A DNA stretch of 64,000 nt from Candidatus Sumerlaea chitinivorans (GTDB taxonomy: Bacteria > Sumerlaeota > Sumerlaeia > Sumerlaeales > Sumerlaeaceae). Location: the NCBI GenBank assembly GCA_003290465.1, contig CP030759.1:846672-910671 (forward strand), written 5' to 3'. Positions 25,063 to 34,006 of the stretch are shown one piece after another. The notes beneath the pieces are model-generated. The model did no database searches. It had not been told where the DNA came from and saw only the letters and a program-made list of their open reading frames with translations. The first letter of the stretch is position 1. Every line of letters starts with the position of its first letter. A program made the position numbers and the translations under genes.

Positions 25063-26334
25063 GTGCGCATGAAAGTTGGTGTTGTCGGGCTCGGTTATGT
25101 TGGTCTGCCTCTTTTGGTCGAGATGGCAAGAAGTGGTTTCGAAGCCATTGGCATTGATGTCGATCCCAAAAAGGTCGATGCGATCAACGCTGGGAAAAGT
25201 TACATTGAGGACGTTCCAGAAGAGGATGTGCGCTTACACGTGACCGCTGGGAAGCTTCGTGCTACCTCCGACTGGGACGTCGTGCGCGATTTGGACGCTG
25301 TAAGCATTTGCGTACCGACCCCCTTGCGGAAGACGAAGGATCCGGATATTTCCTACATTGTCAGCGCGAGCGACCAGATTGCACCGCGTTTGCATAAGGG
25401 GCAAATCATCATTCTTGAAAGCACGACGTATCCGGGAACAACCGATGAACTTCTGTTACCAAAGTTTGAACGGCCGGACTTTAAGGTAGGGCATGATTTC
25501 TTCCTCGCGTTTTCGCCGGAACGTGTCGACCCCGGGAATAAGAAGTTCACGACGCGCAACACACCCAAAATCATTGGGGGCGTCACATCTGAATGCACGC
25601 GGCGGTGCGCCGAGTACTACTCAAAGATTTTCGATACCGTCGTCCCTGTCAGTTCCAGCCGCTGTGCGGAAATGGTGAAACTCCTCGAGAACACTTTCCG
25701 TAGCGTAAACATCGGACTCGTAAATGAAGTTGCCGTGATGTGCGACAAACTTGGATTGGACGTTTGGGAAGTGATTGCAGCGGCGGCAACGAAACCGTTT
25801 GGTTTTATGCCTTTCTATCCGGGACCCGGACTAGGCGGGCACTGCATCCCGATTGATCCGCACTACTTGGCTTGGAAGCTTAAGACGTTGAACTACACAG
25901 CGCGCTTCATCGAGCTCGCAAGTGAGATTAATGGCTCTATGCCGCACTTTGTGGTCGACAAGGTTGTCAGGGCACTGAACGACGACAAAAAGCCCGTGCA
26001 CGGGAGCAAAATCCTAATTCTGGGAGTTGCGTATAAACCAAACGTTTCCGATGTGCGTGAGAGCCCCGCACTCGATATCATTGGACTGCTGACGGATCTG
26101 AAAGCGACGGTGAGCTACCATGACCCCTATGTCCCAGAACTCCGAGAGGGGGATCACTCGCTGACCTCAGTCCCTCTGAATGAAGCAAATCTGAAGGCCG
26201 CCGACTGCGTGATCATTGTCACGAACCATGCGGCACTGGATTATAAGCTCGTTGGGCAATGTGCTCGCCTTGTCGTAGACACCCGGAATGCCATGAAAGA
26301 GGTGCCAGTGCAGGGCCGCCTCGTCAAACTCTGA
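25063..26334 (+). CDS. Nucleotide-sugar dehydrogenase (WbpA/WecC-type)
   Basis: A 423-residue enzyme of the UDP-glucose/GDP-mannose dehydrogenase superfamily that oxidises the C6 hydroxyl of a UDP-N-acetylhexosamine to a uronic acid. Residues 5-30 form the NAD-binding fold (VGVVGLGYVGLPLLVEMA); further blocks are ESTTYPGTTDE, AFSPERVDPGN, KLLENTFRSVNIGLVNE and the catalytic Cys in GPGLGGHCIPIDPHYLAWK. These features fit the WbpA group more than UDP-glucose dehydrogenase. GTG 25063 or ATG 25069 could start it, both after GAGGG. It stands alone, rightward, and would feed surface polysaccharide genes elsewhere. Confidence 0.9.
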   Translation: MRMKVGVVGLGYVGLPLLVEMARSGFEAIGIDVDPKKVDAINAGKSYIEDVPEEDVRLHVTAGKLRATSDWDVVRDLDAVSICVPTPLRKTKDPDISYIVSASDQIAPRLHKGQIIILESTTYPGTTDELLLPKFERPDFKVGHDFFLAFSPERVDPGNKKFTTRNTPKIIGGVTSECTRRCAEYYSKIFDTVVPVSSSRCAEMVKLLENTFRSVNIGLVNEVAVMCDKLGLDVWEVIAAAATKPFGFMPFYPGPGLGGHCIPIDPHYLAWKLKTLNYTARFIELASEINGSMPHFVVDKVVRALNDDKKPVHGSKILILGVAYKPNVSDVRESPALDIIGLLTDLKATVSYHDPYVPELREGDHSLTSVPLNEANLKAADCVIIVTNHAALDYKLVGQCARLVVDTRNAMKEVPVQGRLVKL

Positions 26335-26430
26335 CCTCTGAAGGGGAACAGTAGGTTCCGCTCGACTGACAACGGGAATCCGGCTTTACGGCTTCTGATT
26401 TTGTATTTGGGCCTCCGGATGCCCACGAAG

Positions 26431-26820
26431 TCACTGTTCGAGTGCAGCGATTGCCTCGTCGAGCTCTCGTACGATCCAATCGGTCGAGTAAATGATACCT
26501 TGGTGAGCAATTCTCTCTCGGAGCTGTCGGAGCCGCATGACTACGTTCTCTCTGCTCCCCGAGGTGGTTTCCCCAACCAAGGTACGGTTGAGCTGGACGT
26601 AGTCGGCAATTTGCTGCAATCTCACCTCTGCATGCTGGATTGTGCATAACACCGCCTGACGGCTTACCCCGTAACGGCGTGCAATTTCAGCAAGGCTTAA
26701 TCCCTGCTGGTGGTGGAGTTCGGCGTACAGGCGTTGCTTTTTCGAGAGTAAGCCACCAAAAGCCGCTAACCGGTTTAGTATCTCTGCATTTGCCTTATGG
26801 GGTCGTGTTCTCGGACTCAT
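26431..26820 (-). CDS. YlxM-like helix-turn-helix protein
   Basis: A 129-residue protein. Residues 25-70 read LLSKKQRLYAELHHQQGLSLAEIARRYGVSRQAVLCTIQHAE when taken in order, the sigma-70 region 4-like fold of the YlxM/UPF0122 group, whose members usually sit beside ffh and are thought to help the signal recognition particle. Here the gene has no ffh neighbour and carries a C-terminal extension of about 60 charged residues. It lies between the nucleotide-sugar dehydrogenase (convergent) and tRNA-Cys. DNA binding is likely; the target is unknown. Confidence 0.65.
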   Translation of the reverse strand: MSPRTRPHKANAEILNRLAAFGGLLSKKQRLYAELHHQQGLSLAEIARRYGVSRQAVLCTIQHAEVRLQQIADYVQLNRTLVGETTSGSRENVVMRLRQLRERIAHQGIIYSTDWIVRELDEAIAALEQ

Positions 26821-26932
26821 TCTTGCACACGTTTCGCCGTCTCATTCTGAAATCTTTACACACTCCAATTGAAAGAACGAAATTCCCAGAGCACAGAGGG
26901 GCATTCTTCGATCAGGAAGCCAACAAAAAAAA

Positions 26933-27007
26933 TGGAGGCGACGAGCGGATTCGAACCGCTGAATAGAGGTTTTGCAGACCTCCGCCTTACCACTTGGCTA
27001 CGTCGCC
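26933..27007 (-). tRNA. tRNA-Cys (GCA)
   Basis: On the minus strand the cloverleaf is complete: acceptor GGCGACG with CGTCGCC, D arm with AGTGGTAAGGC, anticodon stem GAGGT/ACCTC around loop CTGCAAA (anticodon GCA), and T arm AGCGGTTCGAATCCGCT. The discriminator base is U and the CCA end is encoded. A T-run follows directly, which would end the transcript. Confidence 0.97.
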
Positions 27008-27047
27008 ATTTTTACGAACCGAAATCTATTTACCGTTATTGAGGATC

Positions 27048-27076
27048 GTCTATTTTCGAGAGCGAACAGCTGTCAA
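27048..27076 (-). promoter_or_regulatory. Promoter of tRNA-Cys
   Basis: A perfect -35 TTGACA (27076-27071 on the minus strand) is followed after 17 bp by a weak -10 ATAGAC (27053-27048). It lies right after the lpxI stop and would start transcription about 30 nt before the tRNA. Confidence 0.45.
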
Positions 27077-27078
27077 CA

Positions 27079-27954
27079 CTATCTTGCAATAATCGCAATG
27101 TTTTGACGCTCTGCCTCGCGTAAAACCTCGTCCTTATCGAAGATTAGACACTCTTTTGCCGACACAGCCAGTGCGCTACAGCCGCACTCCGCCATGGTTG
27201 CGATCGTCTGGCGCCCGATGACCGGGATATCGAATCGGAAGTCCTGATTGGGCTTGCTTACCTTTACGACGACACATCCTGCACCAGCGAGGGATGCGGC
27301 TCTGCGAATGCACTCGTCGGTGCCTTCAGCGGCTTCGACGGCCACAACCATTTTCTCTTTTACGACAATTGTTTGACCAACGTCTTGTCCGGCGATTGCT
27401 TTCGCAATGGGATACCCGAATTCGATATCCTGTGTTTCACGTTCAGAGGGAGGGCGACGAGGCGTAAGAAGTCCTGCCTCCGGCATGAGTCCACGCAAGA
27501 AGAGGGAGGAGTCCACCACCTGAATCCCCTCCTGCGCAAGCTCATCAGTGATAGTCTGAAGTAATGTGTCAGCCTTCCGGTTGACTGCACGGGCAAGAAG
27601 TTTCATCGCGCGCAAGTCGAAATGTCGATACTGCAAGATGGAGAGATGGGGCACCTTGCCAACCAGTGCGACGTGCCGCACATTGGCTGCCCGCAATAGC
27701 TCGATGGTGTGTTGGACTTGGCCAAGCTCAACCCAGTGCATCTCATTGGCAATTGCTTCGAGCCCGGGATTAGCCATCCCTCGAATCCCAATTACAACCA
27801 CCTCGACACCTGCACCGCGGGCGGCGCGAGCCATGAGTATGGGAAAATCGCCTTGGCCAGCAACTATGCCAAGGCGTCGAATCTCTTCTTGGGGTATAGA
27901 CAACGGTTCAGTCACTTGAGCGATCCACGTTGAATGGCTTATGTCTCTATGCAA
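27079..27954 (-). CDS. lpxI: UDP-2,3-diacylglucosamine pyrophosphatase LpxI
   Basis: Hydrolyses UDP-2,3-diacylglucosamine to lipid X in lipid A synthesis, replacing LpxH in many bacteria (DUF1009 family). Hallmarks are RRLGIVAGQGDFPILMARAA at the N terminus, LVGKVPH, the central TDE linker and the C-terminal RFDIPVIGRQTI plus GCSALAV segments. The start is uncertain: TTG 27954 gives a 25-residue lead, while GTG 27912 gives a typical length; neither has a good ribosome-binding site. The gene follows a BMC shell gene by 21 bp. Its presence shows the cell makes lipid A. Confidence 0.92.
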   Translation of the reverse strand: MHRDISHSTWIAQVTEPLSIPQEEIRRLGIVAGQGDFPILMARAARGAGVEVVVIGIRGMANPGLEAIANEMHWVELGQVQHTIELLRAANVRHVALVGKVPHLSILQYRHFDLRAMKLLARAVNRKADTLLQTITDELAQEGIQVVDSSLFLRGLMPEAGLLTPRRPPSERETQDIEFGYPIAKAIAGQDVGQTIVVKEKMVVAVEAAEGTDECIRRAASLAGAGCVVVKVSKPNQDFRFDIPVIGRQTIATMAECGCSALAVSAKECLIFDKDEVLREAERQNIAIIAR

Positions 27955-27975
27955 GATGCTGCAAGATCTGTCCGG

Positions 27976-28296
27976 TTATTTCTTATTCTTCCGGGCTTCA
28001 GATTTTTGGTTATCGAAAATAGGACCTTCCAACGCATCAATTCCCTCAGCTGGGCGTGGAATTACATGGGCTGAAATCAGCTCACCAACACGTCGTGCAG
28101 CAGCAGCCCCCGCATCGACAGCGGCCTTGACCGACGCTACGTCGCCGTGGAGGAATATCGTGACGAGACCTCCGTCTGCCTTTTGGCGGGCAACCACGCG
28201 GACCTCGGCGGCCTTTGCGGCGGCGTCCGTGGCGGCGATAAGACCCACATATCCACGAGTTTCAATAAGACCCAAAGCGTCTCGCACTGTGGTCAT
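27976..28296 (-). CDS. Bacterial microcompartment hexameric shell protein (BMC-H)
   Basis: A 106-residue BMC-domain protein that would form hexameric tiles of a protein-shelled organelle. The domain (ALGLIETRGYVGLIAATDAA, VVARQKADGGLVTIFLHGDV, AVDAGAAAARRVG and SAHVIPRP) is the single-domain PduA/EutM/CsoS1 type; a polar tail of 20 residues ends in KSEARKNKK. GGAG precedes the ATG by about 9 nt. It is paired with lpxI, not with encapsulated enzymes. The vertex protein at 59.2 kb is the only other shell gene in the window. Confidence 0.93.
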   Translation of the reverse strand: MTTVRDALGLIETRGYVGLIAATDAAAKAAEVRVVARQKADGGLVTIFLHGDVASVKAAVDAGAAAARRVGELISAHVIPRPAEGIDALEGPIFDNQKSEARKNKK

Positions 28297-28409
28297 GATG
28301 CAAGGCTCCTAATCAAACCGATCGTTCATCTTCGTCTTTCGCATGGTACGCTGGTACCAAGTTGAGCTATTGACTCAGACGAATCGGCACGTCTACAGAA
28401 AAGCATCGC

Positions 28410-30209
28410 ATGACACCTGAAGAAAAAATCTTCCAAGGAATTGCGGTTTCGCCGGGCATTGCGATCGGGCGGGTTGCCCTATGTGCGCATCTCGGCCCTG
28501 TCCGCGCCGAACAACGCGAGATCCCGCCTGAAGAAGTAGAAAACGAGGTGGCTCGCTTCCTAAGAGCGGTGGAAGAATCTCGTGCCCAAATTGAAAAGAT
28601 TCGTTCCCACGTGGCGGCTGCTTTGCACCCCAGTCATGCCGAAATCTACACCGCTCAGCTGATGTTCCTATGCGATCAGGAACTAATCGATGCTACAGTC
28701 GCTGACATCCGGAATGAGCAAAAGAACGCAGATTACCTCTTTGCTCGTCGAGTGGAACGGTTTCTCGAATCCTTGGCTGCTTTCGACGATCCCTTTTTTC
28801 ATGGTCGTGATAGTGATTTCCGCGATGCAGCCCACCGGGTATTAGCCAATCTCAAGGAGCAGCCGCTGACCACGCGCGTCCATTTCGGCCCAGAGACGGT
28901 TCTCGTCGCTCATGATCTTGCCCCAAGTCAGGCTGCCAACCTTTTGAGGGAGAACGTGATTGCTCTTGCGCTTGAGCGCGGCGGGGCCACCTCGCACACA
29001 GCTATTATGGCCAAGGCGATCGAAATACCTGCAGTTGTAGGCTTGCACGGTATTACCAGTGCGGTTCAGGATGGTGCGCCGATTATTGTCGATGGCCTCG
29101 CTGGCAAGGTGATCCTGTATCCGTCGCAAGAGACTTTTCTCCATTACAGTCGCCGGCAAGGCGAGTTTATTGAACTCGAACAGCAACTCGAAAAGCTGCG
29201 TGAGTTGCCGTGTGAAACGGTGGACGGCTACTCGGTCGTCTTGCGAGCGAACCTCGAGTTTCCCAATGAGGTGCCGCACGTTATTCTCCATGGGGCCAAG
29301 GGAGTCGGACTGTTTCGTACCGAATTCGTGTTTCTGAATCGTGAGTCTCCACCTACCGAAGAGGAACAATACACATTATACCGACAGGTTGCAGAAGGGG
29401 TCTACCCCGAGACCGTGGTCTTTCGGACGCTTGATTTAGGGGGAGACAAGCTTGCGTCGGTTGTGCAGCACCAGCGTGAGCTCAATCCGTTCATGGGGCA
29501 GCGGGCCATTCGAATCTGCCTCCAAAATCCAAATTTGTTCCGTACGCAACTCCGCGCAATTTGCCGGGCGAGCTCACTGGGGAACGCTCAAATTCTCATC
29601 CCAATGGTCTCGGGCATTGAGGAGATGCGAGCTGTGCGAAGGCATCTTGAGGAGGTCAAAGCTGAGCTCGCTGCTGAGAACATTCCTTTTGACCCACAGA
29701 TTCCACTTGGGGCGATGATCGAAATCCCTTCGGCTGCAGTTACGGCTGATATCTTGGCACGCGAATGCGACTTTTTCTCGATTGGCACCAACGACCTCAT
29801 CCAGTACACGCTTGCAGTTGATCGCGGCAACGAGCTGGTGGCCTATCTCTATCAGCCACTTCATCCAGCTATTTTGCGGCTTTTAAAGATGACGGTTTCG
29901 GCGGCCGAGGATGCGGGGATTCGTGTCTCTGTCTGTGGGGAGACCGCGGCGGATCCAATGATGGCCTTGCTGTTCGTGGGAATGGGCGTTCAGGAGCTTT
30001 CGATGAGCTCAGTAAACGTCCCGGCTGTCAAACAGGTGATCCGAGCTGTCTCTCTATCTGAGGCAAAACTTTTGGCGGAGGAGATTCTCTCGGAATCCTC
30101 AACAGCACAAACAACGGCCGTGATGAAGAAATGGTTGGATAAACTGACCCGTGAGGAGCGTATCCCTGCTGGGGAGCTGTTTACCGCTTCGTATACTCAC
30201 ATCTTGTAA
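28410..30209 (+). CDS. ptsI: Phosphoenolpyruvate-protein phosphotransferase (enzyme I)
   Basis: Takes phosphate from phosphoenolpyruvate and passes it to HPr. The 599-residue protein has the full domain set: N-terminal HPr-binding helices, the phosphohistidine in GGATSHTAIMAK, the PEP-binding barrel with LFRTEFVFLNR, SIGTNDLIQYTLAVDRGNE and the active Cys in VCGETAADP. The start ATG lacks a strong ribosome-binding site. No HPr or sugar-specific EII gene is adjacent. With HprK at 20 kb it probably forms a regulatory PTS, or serves sugar uptake with EII genes outside the window. Confidence 0.95.
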   Translation: MTPEEKIFQGIAVSPGIAIGRVALCAHLGPVRAEQREIPPEEVENEVARFLRAVEESRAQIEKIRSHVAAALHPSHAEIYTAQLMFLCDQELIDATVADIRNEQKNADYLFARRVERFLESLAAFDDPFFHGRDSDFRDAAHRVLANLKEQPLTTRVHFGPETVLVAHDLAPSQAANLLRENVIALALERGGATSHTAIMAKAIEIPAVVGLHGITSAVQDGAPIIVDGLAGKVILYPSQETFLHYSRRQGEFIELEQQLEKLRELPCETVDGYSVVLRANLEFPNEVPHVILHGAKGVGLFRTEFVFLNRESPPTEEEQYTLYRQVAEGVYPETVVFRTLDLGGDKLASVVQHQRELNPFMGQRAIRICLQNPNLFRTQLRAICRASSLGNAQILIPMVSGIEEMRAVRRHLEEVKAELAAENIPFDPQIPLGAMIEIPSAAVTADILARECDFFSIGTNDLIQYTLAVDRGNELVAYLYQPLHPAILRLLKMTVSAAEDAGIRVSVCGETAADPMMALLFVGMGVQELSMSSVNVPAVKQVIRAVSLSEAKLLAEEILSESSTAQTTAVMKKWLDKLTREERIPAGELFTASYTHIL

Positions 30210-30289
30210 CTCGCGAAATAAGGTGTTGTGTTTGAAAATGACGCAAGACAGGGCTCTCAAACGTCCGACGCTGTGCCAAACGTGATTCA

Positions 30290-31885
30290 GTGGAACGAGC
30301 TGGTTCGATGCCACGTCAAGGTTTCTGGAGAATGATTCTGCCAAGGGATGGGTGGCACATTTTTGCTGCTCGCATCTTTCTGGGACTCCGGAAACACCTC
30401 TCCCTTGTTATTCTCGTGTTGGTAAGCGTGGCATGGCACGTGCTCTTTGCGGCGAACGCGTCTCCCAACATTTTCCCGGATACTGGAAGCTATGTGCTGC
30501 TCGCCGAGGCGCTCGTGAAAGGGGAGTGGCCGGATCCAGGCTTTGCTTTCCGAACTCCAGGATACCCCGCGTTTTTACTTATTATCTTCACTTGTTTTGG
30601 TTGGAAGAACTGGTACGCAGTCATGTGGATTCAGTACGCGTTGGCGGCCTGTATCCCAGTCTTGTTGTACTTTCTGTTCCTACCTTTAGCGCGTCGGCCT
30701 GCATTAGCTGCAGTGGGTGCGGGGGCGTATTTCCTCGACCGCTATAGTTTGGCTCTGCCGACCGTACCGCTGACAGAGTTTTTGTCCGCTTTTACTGTCC
30801 TCTTGGCGCTTACTGTATTTGTTTACGGATTTCGTTCACTACGTCTGGCGGCAGCTGTGCTTGCCGGCGTAGTCGCGGCTGTTTGTGTTCTTGTTCGCCC
30901 CTCCTTTCAACTGCTCTTCTACGCAATGCCTGTTTTGATTGGAGGCCTGACCGTATGCTACTCTGATTTACGAGAGAAATGGAAGACTGTTGCCCAGTGG
31001 AGTCTGATATTCCTCTTGGCGTTTCAACTGCCCCTCTGGGCATGGGCGTGGAACGTTTACCGACATATTGGGGTCTTTGCATTGTCAGTCCAGCTTGGGG
31101 CTTCCATGACGAACCATACTGGCGCGTTTATGGAAGATGCGCCGGACGAATTTGCAAAGATCCGCGACATCTATGTTGCCGAGCGTAACGCCCGGAATGG
31201 AAACCATATCAACCTTTTCGACCAGTCTGCGTGGAAGATTTGCGAAGCAACGGGGCTCACCAAATGGCAACTTTCGTTGAAGTTCCACGAGATAAACAAA
31301 TTTCTCCTTCCGCGGCATCTCACACGTTACTTTGAGCAGGTGCGCCAAGCATGGGTTAGAATGTGGACCGAGGACTCCCGATACATTACAGATTGGACTG
31401 ATCCCGACGGCTCGGGCACTGGGCGATTTGAAGCGACGCGATTATTCCGATTCATAGTCGAGCAGCGCGCGCTTCGGATGCTTTACTGGCCGATTGAAAA
31501 ATTCCTATGGAATAATCGCGTCCTGTTACTGGTCATCCCGTATTTGCTCTTAGGACTCTCTGCGTATCTATTTGGCCGTAGGCGATCGGAGCCTTTAGGG
31601 GTGCTGGTCGCGGTTGTTATTCCGCTTGCCGTGCTTTACCACGTCTTGGTGCACATTGCAGTGCAATTCACGGAGTTCGGGCGGTATCGTCTTCCTGTTC
31701 AACCCCTCTGGTTTTCATTTCTCGGGTTTGGGGTTCTCTGCGTCATATCTGACATGTGGCTGTGGGCCCGAGACTTGTTTGGAAAAAACACCGTCAGCGA
31801 TGCTGGGTTAAAAGGAGCCACAGACATGCCCAAGCACCATTCCCGAGCGAAATCACAGCGAGGAAATAGGACCCGGACGAGATAA
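30290..31885 (+). CDS. Multi-pass membrane protein, GT39/ArnT-like glycosyltransferase type
   Basis: A 531-residue integral membrane protein with about ten helices. The early loop FPDTGSYVLLAEALVKGEW followed by FRTPGYPAFL is the acidic first-loop pattern of dolichyl-phosphate-mannose and ArnT-like lipid-linked sugar transferases. The central non-membrane stretch holds the NHTGAFMEDAPDEFAKIRDI motif shared with the next gene. The C terminus is basic. The GTG at 30290 or ATG at 30308 could start it. It is followed by a paralogue with overlapping TAATG. The acceptor and sugar are unknown. Confidence 0.7.
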   Translation: MERAGSMPRQGFWRMILPRDGWHIFAARIFLGLRKHLSLVILVLVSVAWHVLFAANASPNIFPDTGSYVLLAEALVKGEWPDPGFAFRTPGYPAFLLIIFTCFGWKNWYAVMWIQYALAACIPVLLYFLFLPLARRPALAAVGAGAYFLDRYSLALPTVPLTEFLSAFTVLLALTVFVYGFRSLRLAAAVLAGVVAAVCVLVRPSFQLLFYAMPVLIGGLTVCYSDLREKWKTVAQWSLIFLLAFQLPLWAWAWNVYRHIGVFALSVQLGASMTNHTGAFMEDAPDEFAKIRDIYVAERNARNGNHINLFDQSAWKICEATGLTKWQLSLKFHEINKFLLPRHLTRYFEQVRQAWVRMWTEDSRYITDWTDPDGSGTGRFEATRLFRFIVEQRALRMLYWPIEKFLWNNRVLLLVIPYLLLGLSAYLFGRRRSEPLGVLVAVVIPLAVLYHVLVHIAVQFTEFGRYRLPVQPLWFSFLGFGVLCVISDMWLWARDLFGKNTVSDAGLKGATDMPKHHSRAKSQRGNRTRTR

Positions 31886-33453
31886 TGACGACTTCAGCAC
31901 TCACCTCTTCAGCTCGGACTTGGTTCATGAAACAGGTGCGCCAACATTGGCCTTTGTGCCTGCTTCTGTTGGTTGTTATTCCCTTCGAGATCATGCTCCG
32001 CCTGCACGCCCGGCCAAACGTATTTCCAGATTCTTGGGGATATTGGGAGTTGGCAAAGGCCATCTTGGCTGGGAATTGGTACCACGAGCGATTCACGTTT
32101 CGCACGCCGGGGTATCCCGCTTTCTTGGCCGCGGTGTTTTCGCTTGCGGGGGACAAGAACTGGGACGCCGTGATTTCAGCTCAATTTCTCTTAGGGGCAA
32201 CCATGCCGGTTGGCCTTTATGTGGTCTACTACCGCATCTCTGGAAAGACTTGGATTGCCGCCTTAGGGGCTGCAGCGTTTCTTGCCGATCGCTACACGCT
32301 CGAGCTCCAAGCGGTTCCCTTGACGGAATGTCTGAGTGCGATTCTTGCCGTGTGGTTTTTGGCGGCGTACGTAATTGCCTCCGAACGAAAGGTGTGGTGG
32401 CAAGCAGTCCTCGTCGGTGTACTCGGCTGCATTACCATTCTTGTACGGCCATCCTTCCAGCTACTACCCATGTGTTTTGCGGTCGGAGGCGTGATCCTCG
32501 AGTGGCTGCGGAAGGAACATCGGGCACAGTGGCGTCGAATCGTTGGTTGGAACGCGGTTATGTTGCTTATCGTCCAACTTGGACTCTGGGGATGGGCCTG
32601 GGTCATCTATCGCCAGACAGGTAATTTTGCCATTTCTCTTCAGCTTGGGGCTTCGATGACTAACCACACGGGGGCTTGGATGGAACACGCCCCCGATAAG
32701 TTTGCAAAGATACGCGACATCTATGTTGCTGCCCGCACAAAAAACGGCGGGAATTGGATCAACCTCTATGACGCAATCGATGACGAGTTGACTTCGGCAA
32801 CCGGTCTTAAGGGATGGGAGCTCTCTCTGCAGTTTCGGGAGTTGAATAGCTACCTCTTAAAGCGTTTCTGGCGTGAGTATTTGCAACACGTTTACTACGC
32901 GTGGCAAATGCTCTGGGCTGAACCAAGCCGGTACGTGGTGGACGAAATGGCTGAAATACCACCGGGAATGCAAGTTCCCCCAATGACGGAAATTGGCAAA
33001 TTCATGCGCTCTCTTCCCCTCATGTGGGATGGGCTGTACCGTCCCTTAGATAGGCTGTTGTGGAATAGGCCTTCAACATCATTGAAGATCCCATGGGTGC
33101 TGACGCTGCTCTTCATAGGCGTGCTCTACCTGAAGCGACGCGACATCCGAGCTGTAATCGCGGCGACACTGTGCTTTGGGACAATTTTCTACCACATGTT
33201 GATTCATGCGTTGGTACAGTTTACTGAGTTTGGTCGCTATCGGCTCCCAGTGCAAACCATGTGGCTTGGTCTCTTGGTGACGCTGTTTCTGATTGTGGCA
33301 AATGAGGTCTGGGTGAAATTGAACGAAATTGCGGCAGGTGCGCCTCAGGTCGGCGCCGGTGATCGCCCCACCCCAACCCACCATGCTGGACGTAAGCGGA
33401 CGAATCGGTTCAACAAGGGCGGAAGGAAACAAGGAAAGAGCGTTCTTGATTAG
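31885..33453 (+). CDS. Second tandem paralogue of the ArnT-like membrane protein
   Basis: A 522-residue protein closely related to the product of the gene before it: FPDSWGYWELAKAIL then FRTPGYPAFLAAVF, LERYTLELQAVPLTE-like helix 4, and NHTGAWMEHAPDKFAKIRDIY. The similarity extends through the whole length, including the HALVQFTEFGRYRLPVQ end segment and a basic tail, so they are a tandem duplication that has diverged. The ATG overlaps the previous stop in TAATG, implying coupling. Both probably move lipid-linked sugars to envelope acceptors. Confidence 0.7.
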   Translation: MTTSALTSSARTWFMKQVRQHWPLCLLLLVVIPFEIMLRLHARPNVFPDSWGYWELAKAILAGNWYHERFTFRTPGYPAFLAAVFSLAGDKNWDAVISAQFLLGATMPVGLYVVYYRISGKTWIAALGAAAFLADRYTLELQAVPLTECLSAILAVWFLAAYVIASERKVWWQAVLVGVLGCITILVRPSFQLLPMCFAVGGVILEWLRKEHRAQWRRIVGWNAVMLLIVQLGLWGWAWVIYRQTGNFAISLQLGASMTNHTGAWMEHAPDKFAKIRDIYVAARTKNGGNWINLYDAIDDELTSATGLKGWELSLQFRELNSYLLKRFWREYLQHVYYAWQMLWAEPSRYVVDEMAEIPPGMQVPPMTEIGKFMRSLPLMWDGLYRPLDRLLWNRPSTSLKIPWVLTLLFIGVLYLKRRDIRAVIAATLCFGTIFYHMLIHALVQFTEFGRYRLPVQTMWLGLLVTLFLIVANEVWVKLNEIAAGAPQVGAGDRPTPTHHAGRKRTNRFNKGGRKQGKSVLD

Positions 33454-33513
33454 GTCGACGCTAAAGGTGGTAGGGGTAAAACAAGACGACTGACAAAGGG
33501 CGAAAAACACGAA

Positions 33514-33969
33514 ATGCGGATTGCTTTTTCTAACGATCATGCGGGGGCGCCGATGCGGGAACATTTGCTGCCCATCCTAAAACAATTAGGCCATGAGGTG
33601 CTTGATTTTGGCGCAGATGGCCAAGCGTCCGTGGATTACCCGGATTACGCGTCCCCGGCCCTACGGGCACTTATTTCTGGTCAAGTGGAGCGCACGATTC
33701 TTGTCTGTGGCAGCGGTGTGGGCATGAGTATCGTCGCGAATCGGATTCCCGGTGTGCGATGTGCCCTTGCCGTTGACGTGTGGACGGCCGAAATGTCCCG
33801 GCGCCACAACGACACGAATTGTCTTGCGCTTCGTGCCCGAGAGCAGGACCCGAAGGTCAATGTGGCGATCGTCGAAAAATGGCTTGCGACTGACTTTGAA
33901 GGCGATCGTCATCGACGACGGATTGAGAAGATTGAAGAAATTGCCGCAGCCCTGCGGAAAGAACTGTAG
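33514..33969 (+). CDS. rpiB: Ribose 5-phosphate isomerase B
   Basis: Interconverts ribose 5-phosphate and ribulose 5-phosphate. The 151-residue RpiB/LacAB-type protein has IAFSNDHAG (Asp-His for ring opening), VDYPDYA, the catalytic Cys in LVCGSGVGMSI, and RRHNDTNCLALR. The ATG at 33514 has a modest ribosome-binding site. glyA follows after 37 bp, a pair seen in many bacteria, so they share a transcript. Confidence 0.95.
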   Translation: MRIAFSNDHAGAPMREHLLPILKQLGHEVLDFGADGQASVDYPDYASPALRALISGQVERTILVCGSGVGMSIVANRIPGVRCALAVDVWTAEMSRRHNDTNCLALRAREQDPKVNVAIVEKWLATDFEGDRHRRRIEKIEEIAAALRKEL

Positions 33970-34006
33970 GTGTCTGACCCTCATTGATGCAACTAAGGAG
34001 TAACGA

